Made by a program: the position numbers and the translations under genes | Shown: piece after piece, positions 26,543-34,453 of the stretch | Numbering within the stretch: position 1 is the first letter of the stretch | Layout of the letters: each line of letters opens with the position of its first letter | The notes under the pieces: model-generated | Told to the model about the DNA's origin: nothing | The model's database searches: none | What the model saw: the letters and a program-made list of their open reading frames with translations, nothing else | NCBI GenBank assembly: GCA_946534145.1 | Contig: CAMNCH010000009.1 | Coordinates: 1-41,452, forward strand | Direction: 5' to 3' | Source: an uncultured Lachnospiraceae bacterium | GTDB lineage: Bacteria; Bacillota; Clostridia; Lachnospirales; Lachnospiraceae | Length of the DNA stretch: 41,452 bases

Positions 26543-27538
26543 ATGGCAACTATCAAAGACATAGCAAACAGGCTGGGAGTAGCGGTCAGCACAGTATCCA
26601 AGGGACTTAACGGAGCCCCCGATATCAGTGAGGACTTAAGACAGCTGGTGCTTGACACCGCAGTCGAAATGGGCTACAAGACCAAAAGAATGCGCAAGCA
26701 GGAATTAAAGAAGCTTGCAATCTTAGTGGAGAACATGGAGTATCTCAAGGAAGAGGACTTCGGTTACGACCTGGTGCTTGGCTTTGAGCAGATGGCTTAC
26801 AGGGATAAATGGGATGTTGAAGTAGTGCCCATCAATGCGCGTGTCCAGGCCAAAGAACGCTACGACACATATATGCTGAGGCACGGCTACTCCGGGGCAT
26901 TTATTATGGGTATGGCCCTTATGGACAAGTGGATGGAAGAGATGAACCGTACCACCATACCCACAGCCCTTCTGGACAACTACGTTAAGTTAAATCCCAA
27001 CGTAGGCTATGTGGGAACGGACAGCTACGAAGGCTTAAGTCTTGCGGTTGCAAAGCTCACGGAGCTTGGTCATAAGAGGATTGCCTTCTTAAACGGTTCC
27101 CCCAATTCCATGATTACCAATCAGCGTGATGAAGCCTATAAAGCGGCACTTGCCGAGCATGGGCTTGAATATGACGAAAAACTCGTGGCTCACGGTTATT
27201 ACGTGGCCGAGAGTGCTCCTTATTACGTACCCGGTATGATAGCTGCAGGCGCCACCGCTATTTTGTGCGGTAACGACCTTATAGCTTCCGGTGTAATAGA
27301 AGAGTGCAAGAAGCGTTCTTTTAAGGTGCCTCAGGACATAAGCGTTGTGGGATTTGACGATATTCCGCTTGCTTCCCGGCTTAAGCCTGCTCTCACCACC
27401 ATCCGTCAGGAACGTCTGGAGCTTGGGCGTCTTGCCTTTTTCACACTGGATTCGCTTCTTCATAAAATTCCGGTGAGCCGTACCATGTTACGTCCCGAAT
27501 TTGTGGAAAGAAAATCTGTTGGAAAAGCCAAAAAATAA
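26543..27538 (+). CDS. LacI-family transcriptional regulator
   Basis: HTH ATIKDIANRLGVAVSTVSKGLNGAPDISEDLR; periplasmic-binding-like domain SVVGFDDIPLASRLKPALTTIRQ. Confidence 0.95.
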   Translation: MATIKDIANRLGVAVSTVSKGLNGAPDISEDLRQLVLDTAVEMGYKTKRMRKQELKKLAILVENMEYLKEEDFGYDLVLGFEQMAYRDKWDVEVVPINARVQAKERYDTYMLRHGYSGAFIMGMALMDKWMEEMNRTTIPTALLDNYVKLNPNVGYVGTDSYEGLSLAVAKLTELGHKRIAFLNGSPNSMITNQRDEAYKAALAEHGLEYDEKLVAHGYYVAESAPYYVPGMIAAGATAILCGNDLIASGVIEECKKRSFKVPQDISVVGFDDIPLASRLKPALTTIRQERLELGRLAFFTLDSLLHKIPVSRTMLRPEFVERKSVGKAKK

Positions 27539-27541
27539 TGC

Positions 27542-27570
27542 TTGATTACATAGAATTACTATGCTATAAT
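27542..27570 (+). promoter_or_regulatory. Promoter of tRNA-Trp
   Basis: TTGATT (27542-27547)-N17-TATAAT (27565-27570). Confidence 0.7.
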
Positions 27571-27574
27571 TCAA

Positions 27575-27596
27575 CAGTCGGCTTAAGAGCCGACTG
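27575..27596 (+). repeat. Perfect inverted repeat between the tRNA-Trp promoter and the tRNA
   Basis: CAGTCGGCT-TAAG-AGCCGACTG, 9 bp perfect stem, 4-nt loop. Confidence 0.85.
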
Positions 27597-27601
27597 AATA
27601 C

Positions 27602-27672
27602 AGGGGCATAGTTCAAAGGTAGAACAGTGGTCTCCAAAACCATCGATGTGGGTTCGATTCCTACTGCCCCTG
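27602..27672 (+). tRNA. tRNA-Trp (anticodon CCA)
   Basis: Acceptor AGGGGCA/TGCCCCT, discriminator G, anticodon loop CTCCAAA, T-arm GTGGGTTCGATTCCTAC. Confidence 0.95.
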
Positions 27673-27678
27673 CTTATG

Positions 27679-27707
27679 AAACCGTACGATTGACGTACGG
27701 TTTTTTC
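27679..27707 (+). terminator. Intrinsic terminator after tRNA-Trp
   Basis: AACCGTACG-attga-CGTACGGTT + T-run. Confidence 0.85.
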
Positions 27708-27823
27708 TTTTGCAAAAAATCGGTTTGGCAGATTTTCGTCATGTTGCCGAATTGACTTTTTGATACAAAAATGATAAATTTTAGTTAAATACGAAACATT
27801 ACGAAATTTCTTCGGGGGCATTT

Positions 27824-29311
27824 ATGAAGCAGCTAAAAAGAGGTGCGGGGATATTACTGGCGGTATCAAGCTTACCCTCCCGGTACGGAATCGGAACTCT
27901 TGGAACGGAAGCTTATCATTTTGTGGATTTACTGGCAGATTTGAAGCAGACCTACTGGCAGGTGTTACCTTTGGGACCTACGGGTCTCGGAGACAGCCCT
28001 TATCAGTCTTTTTCTGCTTTTGCGGGCAATCCCTACCTTATCGATCTGGAAGCTTTGGCCGATGAAGGATTATTGGACATTGACACCATAAGCGAATACA
28101 GCTGGGGCAATGAAACCGACAGAATCGACTATGCCGCCATTTTTCACAATCGCTTCAAGGTCTTGAGAAGCGCCTTTGATAATTTCAATACCAATTCCCG
28201 GGAATTTGAGGCTTTTTGCCTCGACAATGTTTTCTGGCTCCACGACTATGCTCTTTTCATGGCCATTAAGGAGGTCAATCAGTACTCTAAATGGCAGGAC
28301 TACAAAAACGGTCTTAAATACAGGGAAGAGTCCTATCTTGAGACCTTCGAGCAAGAGCATGAGAGAGATATTCTTTTTTGGAAATTCCTTCAGTACGAAT
28401 TTTATATCCAGTGGTTTAAGTTAAAAGAATATGCCAATAAACGGGGCATTTTGATAATCGGCGAGGTACCGCTTTACGTATCCGAAGACAGCGCCGACGT
28501 TTGGGCCAACAGGGAACTTTTCATGATGGACGAAGCCGGCTATCTTACGGAAACTGCAGGCTGCCCGCCGGATGCTTTTTCCAAGGGCGGTCAGAACTGG
28601 GGCAATCCTCTTTACAACTGGGATGTTCTTGAAGAAACCGATTATTCCTGGTGGAAAGAACGCATCAGAATCAATACCAGGCTCTATGACGTAATACGTA
28701 TCAATCATTTTGTGGGCGTGGTCAAGGATTACTGTGTGCCCGCAGGTGACGAGGACGGTACCAACGGCAAGTGGCGCAAGGCTCCCGGCAAGAAGCTTGC
28801 GGATGCTATCTGCGAGGCCGCCGGGGAGACCACCATCATTGCTGAGGATTTCGGTACAGTTGTAATTCCTACGGTTCGTAAGCTTATGAACAAGCTTGGC
28901 TGGGCGGGTATGAAAGTCCTTCTTTTTGCCTTCGATCAGGACCCGGGCAACAGATATCTTCCTCACAATTACGAGGATTCCAACTGCGTGGTTTACGGTA
29001 CCACCCACGACAGCGACACGATTGTGGGTTACTTTAAGGATAAGAGCGATTACCAGTTAGCCTTTCTCTATGAGTATCTCGGTATTCACAGAAAAGAAGA
29101 AATTTCCGATGCTTTTATAAGATTGGCCTACTCATCCATCGCAAATGTTGTTATACTACAGATGCAGGACATTTTGGCTTTGGGCAATGAAGCCCGTATG
29201 AACCATCCCGCCACAGTGGGCAATAACTGGCGCTGGCGCTTGTGGAACGATGCCATAAGCGAGGAGAAAAGGGAATGGCTTCGTACTCTTGCCAGCATCT
29301 ACAGAAGGTAA
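27824..29311 (+). CDS. malQ: 4-alpha-glucanotransferase
   Basis: RGAGILLAVSSLPSRYGIGTLG, WQVLPLGPTGLGDSPYQSFSAFAGNPYLIDL, IIAEDFGTV, VYGTTHDSDTIVGYF. Confidence 0.96.
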   Translation: MKQLKRGAGILLAVSSLPSRYGIGTLGTEAYHFVDLLADLKQTYWQVLPLGPTGLGDSPYQSFSAFAGNPYLIDLEALADEGLLDIDTISEYSWGNETDRIDYAAIFHNRFKVLRSAFDNFNTNSREFEAFCLDNVFWLHDYALFMAIKEVNQYSKWQDYKNGLKYREESYLETFEQEHERDILFWKFLQYEFYIQWFKLKEYANKRGILIIGEVPLYVSEDSADVWANRELFMMDEAGYLTETAGCPPDAFSKGGQNWGNPLYNWDVLEETDYSWWKERIRINTRLYDVIRINHFVGVVKDYCVPAGDEDGTNGKWRKAPGKKLADAICEAAGETTIIAEDFGTVVIPTVRKLMNKLGWAGMKVLLFAFDQDPGNRYLPHNYEDSNCVVYGTTHDSDTIVGYFKDKSDYQLAFLYEYLGIHRKEEISDAFIRLAYSSIANVVILQMQDILALGNEARMNHPATVGNNWRWRLWNDAISEEKREWLRTLASIYRR

Positions 29312-29313
29312 TC

Positions 29314-29958
29314 ATGAAGAAACCGATTTCAAACAACCTTCGGGGCGGTCTTGTGACCGCTCCGATTTTGTATTTAAAGAATGTGAAGAATATTGACGAA
29401 GCTTCCCTTGAAAAGATTAAGTCAGTCGTAATTGATTCCGTGGGAAAGGCTCTGTGCGAGCATTTTGACAATCACTCAAACTGTACGCTTACGGGGGTTT
29501 ACAATCTGCTTTCTTTTTACAGGGACGCGGAAGGCTTCTCCGATATACCGGCGCAGTCTGACAGGCTCTATGGCACCATTCGCAAGGTGGGAGACAGATA
29601 CGGCTACAATTATGAGCGGGAGAAGGGCATACCGGTCTACAACAACAGACGCTTCTTAAAGGCTGTTCTTAAGGACTTCGGGCACTCCGACAAAAGAGTG
29701 ACGGCTGAGTATATGGTACCTGCGGGACGTGCCACCAAACTGCTGGATGCAGGAATTCCGTTCCTGCTTTCCATAGCTTACGGAATATACTTTAACCACA
29801 CCATTACCGTATACGGGTATGAGACCTACAGAGACAAAACCACCGGCAGGACGTACACATTCCTCATCATCAACGATGAGTGGAGCGCAGACAGAAGATA
29901 CCTGCCCTGGACCCATCTTGACCGTTTCAGAATCACCTGTCTTACAAGGATAGTGTAA
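29314..29958 (+). CDS. Cytoplasmic papain-like/C39-like fold protein of unknown function
   Basis: ATG at 29314; Cys57 (SNCTLTGVYNLLSFY), His162 (FNHTITVYGYE), Asn187-Asp188 (FLIINDEW) in papain-like order; no signal peptide. Confidence 0.55.
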   Translation: MKKPISNNLRGGLVTAPILYLKNVKNIDEASLEKIKSVVIDSVGKALCEHFDNHSNCTLTGVYNLLSFYRDAEGFSDIPAQSDRLYGTIRKVGDRYGYNYEREKGIPVYNNRRFLKAVLKDFGHSDKRVTAEYMVPAGRATKLLDAGIPFLLSIAYGIYFNHTITVYGYETYRDKTTGRTYTFLIINDEWSADRRYLPWTHLDRFRITCLTRIV

Positions 29959-30121
29959 AAAGAAAGCCATAAGCTTGCGTTTATCGGTATCCGGTGCATA
30001 TAAATCTGTATTTTTCCTAAAGAATAAATTAACAATCTTAATTTTGCACTATTTCGGTGTTTTTTTATTCAAAAGGCAGTTATAATGATGACAGATTTAC
30101 AGGAGAGGAGAGTGGTACTGT

Positions 30122-30538
30122 ATGAATAAAAGATTAGCAATTATGCTGATTGCCTCAACTGCTGTTGCGGCACTGGTGATTTTCTTCTTTGTAATTAAGA
30201 ATAACTTTAATACGGGGGCGGACAGGGTTTTTGACGGAAGCCGTGTGAGAAATACCGAGCCGGATGCCTTCGAACTTTCTTTTAACTACATGAACAAAGA
30301 AGACAGCGAGAAGTTTAATCTTGAGGCAGGGGAAGAATTAAAGGTATCCTGGAATCTTGAGAAAGGCTCTATGGACCTTGTTATTAAGAATTCCGCGGGC
30401 GAAGAGATATACAAGGCCGACGGCAGAAAGGCCGAAGACAAAAGCGAGTTTTCCGTTGCTGCCGCAGAAAGCGGTGAGTATACCGTATATGTGTCGGCTC
30501 ACAAGGCCAAGGGCAATATAAAGGTGGAACACAAATAG
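30122..30538 (+). CDS. Small membrane-anchored protein with extracytoplasmic beta domain
   Basis: N-terminal TM (LAIMLIASTAVAALVIFFFVI), GGAGAGGAG RBS; C-terminal PPC/emp24-like pattern SGEYTVYVSAHKAKGNIKVE. Confidence 0.65.
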   Translation: MNKRLAIMLIASTAVAALVIFFFVIKNNFNTGADRVFDGSRVRNTEPDAFELSFNYMNKEDSEKFNLEAGEELKVSWNLEKGSMDLVIKNSAGEEIYKADGRKAEDKSEFSVAAAESGEYTVYVSAHKAKGNIKVEHK

Positions 30539-30543
30539 TACAA

Positions 30544-30591
30544 AAAAGACCTTGATTCAAAAGCACTGATGCTTAAGAATCGGGGTCTTTT
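30544..30591 (+). terminator. Intrinsic terminator after the small membrane protein gene
   Basis: AAAAGACCTTGATTC ... GAATCGGGGTCTTTT long stem (G-T pairs allowed). Confidence 0.75.
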
Positions 30592-30632
30592 AAATTGTTC
30601 CGGAAGTTAAAAGTAAAATTTCGTATAAAGCA

Positions 30633-30659
30633 AAAAGATTAGGCTTAGCCTAATCTTTT
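30633..30659. terminator. Bidirectional terminator between convergent genes
   Basis: AAAAGATTAGGC-TTA-GCCTAATCTTTT, perfect 12-bp stem with A/T ends. Confidence 0.75.
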
Positions 30660-30806
30660 CGCTTGTGTAAAAGGGGAATTTTCTCGGAATAGTCCTTGGG
30701 GTGTCTCCCAAGTACAAATAAAGTATAACGCGGATATTGAAGTTGTTCTACAACTATATTGACGGCAAATAGCACAATATCACTCAAGTATTCAAACTTA
30801 TGTTAA

Positions 30807-33077
30807 CTAAATCGTTCCCTCGATAAATTTCCTGTTTAAAGTCAGTTCTTCGGGTATTTCCTGGCCCGAAACACTGAGTTTCTGGATAACATTATCGTAA
30901 TGATGAAGCTTCTGGGAGGTTTTTATTTCGTACCTTTCGATGAAATCCTTAAACATGGGGTTGGCAACAATTTTCTGCCTTAATGCAAGCGGGAAAGGAC
31001 AGTAGGTAACCATGATTCCGCGCACAAGCTTGTTAAGTCTCGGAGAACCGGCACCTTCGAACATTACCCAGGTGATATAGTCTCTTACGAACATTTCCTT
31101 AAAGGAGTTTTTGGCCTTGGTAAGGCTGTTCTTGATTTTTTCTTTGGCATCGGCGCTGAGTTCGTTGTTCTTTTTATAAAACTGTATGTAATCAAAGTAT
31201 TCACTGGTAAGAGAACGCTCGGTAACATCGTTCCAGCGGGCACCCTGAACGCGCTTGCACATTTCCCAACGGTACTCGCCTACGAGACGGACGATTGTGG
31301 TGGGAAGATCTTCAACATGGAATACGGAAATCATAAAGCGGGAAGGAGTGGTACGTTTCTTGCCTTCGATTTCCTGCCACATTACGCCTCTGGTACCGAC
31401 GTTTGGCATAAGAATGATGTCGGGCAGAACCCGCACGTTAATCATCTCTCTTGAAATACCGCATTTTTCGTTGGTGTAAATGGTCTCTCTGTAGAAAGCA
31501 CCATAGTCGATGGCTTCAAGTTTCTTGTAGCTTTCCTCAATGGAGTCCACAGTAACCATGCAGGACTGAAGGGGCTTTATGATATCGCTTTCGGAGAGCA
31601 CCGGGCAGAAGGAACTTAAGCGCCCGTAAGTAACTTTGTTGACCATGGGGAACATGTTGTTAAGCTCGAACATGAGACGCTCCTCGGGGTCTTTAAACAT
31701 TGCTTTTTCCTGGGCATCGGTAATCTTGCCCTGAATCTTCATTTCGTGAAGGGCTGCTTGGAAGTCAGCATCGAACTCGTTACGGCAGGGTTCTTTGGTC
31801 ATGCGGTAAATTGAACTTAACCATTCGTAAGCGGTGTAGACGCCTTTGTAGGGCTCGCCGCGAAAGTCCTCCGCAATTTTGTAGAGGTAATTGGCATTCT
31901 CCATGCCCGCAAGCTCTGCGTCCACAAAACCGAAGTTAAAGAACATGAGCATAATCTTAGGCACTTTAATCTCCAAAACCGCGCGCTTAAAGGCTTCGTT
32001 GTATACCTGATAAAAGGCCTTCGTAAGGTCGAGGCGCAGCTTTCTTGCGGAATCTTCGGTGGAGGCTTTGTCCGCAAGCTTCTTGTACTGGTTTAACAGT
32101 GTCTTAAAGCGGTTCTTGTCTTCTTCGTCAATATCGGAGTAGTCAAGAATAATGTCCGTAGCATTGGTAAGATCCTGACTGGCGGGAGCGGAAGAGTCTT
32201 CGGATGAGGCGGAACCGTCATTGAGCCCCGCATATTTGGAGGAAAACTCATTGTATTTGGCATCCACAACCGAGGGGTCCACGTGACCTCCGCGACGGGC
32301 AAAGGTAACGATTTCATCCACTATGGATTTAACCTTTTCCGCTGCGGGAGTTCCCTGCTTTAGCTTAAAAAGAAGGGATGTATACAAATCAAACAGATCG
32401 AGACCGGACTCCTGCAAAAGAAGCTTGGAAGTCTCGACGCAGTAATCCTCCATTTCACTTAAAGGAGTGAAAACGGTATGCACATCCGTCCCGGCTTTGT
32501 TAATGAAACCGTTTAAGAAAGCGACCCTTGAAGAAAGAGCGATTCTTAATTCGGGCGGAAATTCTTTCATGGAAATATAATAAGGAAGCACCCAGTCCTC
32601 GGGCACGTCTTCAAGCTCCACCGGCGCAAGTTCACCGATGCCAGGAAGAGAGCGGGAAATAACGTTGTTCTGAGCGCATAAATCCGAATAATCGGAATAA
32701 AGGGATTTAATCTTTTCGTAAAGACCGGTGCATGCATCGGTAGCGGTTCTGTAAGCCGCAAAGATTAAAGAAACCTGATTGATAATTGAAGAAAGCATCA
32801 TTTTGCCCACTTCGGGATTGGCCTTGGCAATGGCTGCCACGGTGGTCTTGCCCTTGATGGGGAAGGAGACAAAGGATGAAGTTTCAAGAGTGGTATAGGT
32901 GAAAAAATGGGAATCGGAGCCGACGTCGCAAAGACCGACGATATCTCCTTTTTTTAAGATAATGTCGCCACCGGAAAAGTGCGCCTTCACACTTCCGGCC
33001 ACTATGATGTGAATGGCATCAAGGGGCTGTCCCTCGGTGCATATTATTTTGCCTTTTGCAACTTCTTGTGCTGCCAC
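30807..33077 (-). CDS. Cyclic-nucleotide-binding-domain protein with large C-terminal region of unknown function
   Basis: N-terminal cNMP-binding pattern (KGKIICTEGQPLDAIHIIVAGSVKAHFSGGDIILKKGDIVGLCDV); no HTH recognised in the remaining ~600 aa. Confidence 0.75.
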   Translation of the reverse strand: MAAQEVAKGKIICTEGQPLDAIHIIVAGSVKAHFSGGDIILKKGDIVGLCDVGSDSHFFTYTTLETSSFVSFPIKGKTTVAAIAKANPEVGKMMLSSIINQVSLIFAAYRTATDACTGLYEKIKSLYSDYSDLCAQNNVISRSLPGIGELAPVELEDVPEDWVLPYYISMKEFPPELRIALSSRVAFLNGFINKAGTDVHTVFTPLSEMEDYCVETSKLLLQESGLDLFDLYTSLLFKLKQGTPAAEKVKSIVDEIVTFARRGGHVDPSVVDAKYNEFSSKYAGLNDGSASSEDSSAPASQDLTNATDIILDYSDIDEEDKNRFKTLLNQYKKLADKASTEDSARKLRLDLTKAFYQVYNEAFKRAVLEIKVPKIMLMFFNFGFVDAELAGMENANYLYKIAEDFRGEPYKGVYTAYEWLSSIYRMTKEPCRNEFDADFQAALHEMKIQGKITDAQEKAMFKDPEERLMFELNNMFPMVNKVTYGRLSSFCPVLSESDIIKPLQSCMVTVDSIEESYKKLEAIDYGAFYRETIYTNEKCGISREMINVRVLPDIILMPNVGTRGVMWQEIEGKKRTTPSRFMISVFHVEDLPTTIVRLVGEYRWEMCKRVQGARWNDVTERSLTSEYFDYIQFYKKNNELSADAKEKIKNSLTKAKNSFKEMFVRDYITWVMFEGAGSPRLNKLVRGIMVTYCPFPLALRQKIVANPMFKDFIERYEIKTSQKLHHYDNVIQKLSVSGQEIPEELTLNRKFIEGTI

Positions 33078-33324
33078 GAATAACCCTCCGTTAACCTGTA
33101 TTATGCCAAAAATTCCCCTACAGATTCATTCTAACCCATATTTGTTAAAAATAACATAATTTTTTGAATATTTATCTGACAAATCGGCAAATATACGAAA
33201 GCATAAAAAACCTTGGAAAAATGCCTTTTATGGCAAATATTCATCTTGTGTTTTTTTTCATCTATGGTAAAATATGAAAAGTATTGTGGGAGTTTGTGTT
33301 TTGGGGCTTTAAAGAGGAGGACGC

Positions 33325-33783
33325 ATGCGGGAATTCAATCTTATAGAACATCGAAGCGACGTTGAAAAACTTGTGACATATCTGCCCTGGCTTGAGTCCA
33401 AAGCAGGTGCCAATGTCTCAAGAACTTACGATGACAACGGAATCGGGGCATCATCCATAGCCTTTCCGGTTTACGAAGCCATGCTTCTTAATTTTGTAAA
33501 TGATGCGGGTAAGACAGGTCTCATGGACAAGAATTACCCTTATGTATATTCGGAATTGTTCATTAAAACGGTGGAAGACGAGATTAAGGCCACCGAGCGC
33601 GCCGACATTAAGACAGGCGCAATCTTATGTGCCATTCTCAGCAAGTACGTTTTGGGAGGCGCTACCAAAGGCACCCTCTGGACACAGGCAGTAAGAGACG
33701 GAGTGTTCCTTGCGGTCGTAAGACGCATGAAGGAACTTGTGGAGCACTGGGACGGCCCCATTGATGCGATTAAAGAATCGTAA
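33325..33783 (+). CDS. Conserved-looking protein of unknown function (possibly DUF6508-like)
   Basis: 152 aa ORF with AGAGGAGG RBS; no recognised catalytic motif. Confidence 0.6.
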   Translation: MREFNLIEHRSDVEKLVTYLPWLESKAGANVSRTYDDNGIGASSIAFPVYEAMLLNFVNDAGKTGLMDKNYPYVYSELFIKTVEDEIKATERADIKTGAILCAILSKYVLGGATKGTLWTQAVRDGVFLAVVRRMKELVEHWDGPIDAIKES

Positions 33784-33811
33784 TTATTTTTTTTGAGATG
33801 AGGAACAGGTT

Positions 33812-34384
33812 ATGAGTGATAAAGCGGCCAGGAAGAAACAGTACATCTTAGACACCGCCAGAACAGTTTTTGCAAAAAAAGGATTTAAGAACGTTACCAT
33901 GAAGGATATTGTGGAAGCCTGCGATATCAGCCGTGGCGGTCTTTATATTTATTTTGACAGTACGGAATCGATTTTTCTTGAATGTCTTAAGCAATCGGAC
34001 ACATCAGTCGCGGATCCTTTAAAGGGCCACAGCGCGGGGGATGCTCTTGTCATGTTCTTAAACGAACTCAAGAAAGAAATCCTTACCAAGGACAATGATT
34101 TGTCCGCTGCCGTTTACGAATACCTGTTTTTAAAGTATTCCGACGGCGCTTCAAGCGATTATTTCAAGGAACGTTACGATGCCAAGGTCAACATTCTTAC
34201 AGGTATTCTGGAAGAAGGAAGCGAAAGCGGAGACCTTTACTGCGAAGACTGCGCCCTTACCGCACGCAATATAATGTATACGATGGAAGGCCTTAAAATA
34301 GGTGCCGCCACCTTCGGTGTTACGGAGAAAGAAGTGGACATGCATCTTTTATACATTTTAAGCGGCCTTATTGTAGAAGAATAA
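33812..34384 (+). CDS. TetR-family transcriptional regulator
   Basis: HTH RKKQYILDTARTVFAKKGFKNVTMKDIVEACDISRGGLYIYFDSTESIF. Confidence 0.93.
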   Translation: MSDKAARKKQYILDTARTVFAKKGFKNVTMKDIVEACDISRGGLYIYFDSTESIFLECLKQSDTSVADPLKGHSAGDALVMFLNELKKEILTKDNDLSAAVYEYLFLKYSDGASSDYFKERYDAKVNILTGILEEGSESGDLYCEDCALTARNIMYTMEGLKIGAATFGVTEKEVDMHLLYILSGLIVEE

Positions 34385-34390
34385 TACGGA

Positions 34391-34418
34391 TGAGGCCCGG
34401 GCGGGTCTCATTCTTTTT
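34391..34418 (+). terminator. Intrinsic terminator after the TetR gene
   Basis: TGAGGCCC-gggc-GGGTCTCA then TTCTTTTT. Confidence 0.75.
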
Positions 34419-34453
34419 AATATTTTTTAAGCTAAAGGAGAGCATTTGTAAGC

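Noticed and set aside
30695-30712. CTTGGG-gtgtct-CCCAAG hairpin
   Set aside because: Short 6-bp stem near a stronger bidirectional terminator; no context for a function.
34385-34453. Purine riboswitch or PurR box upstream of purL
   Set aside because: The short gap is filled by the tetR terminator and RBS; no riboswitch core or PurBox-like sequence recognised.
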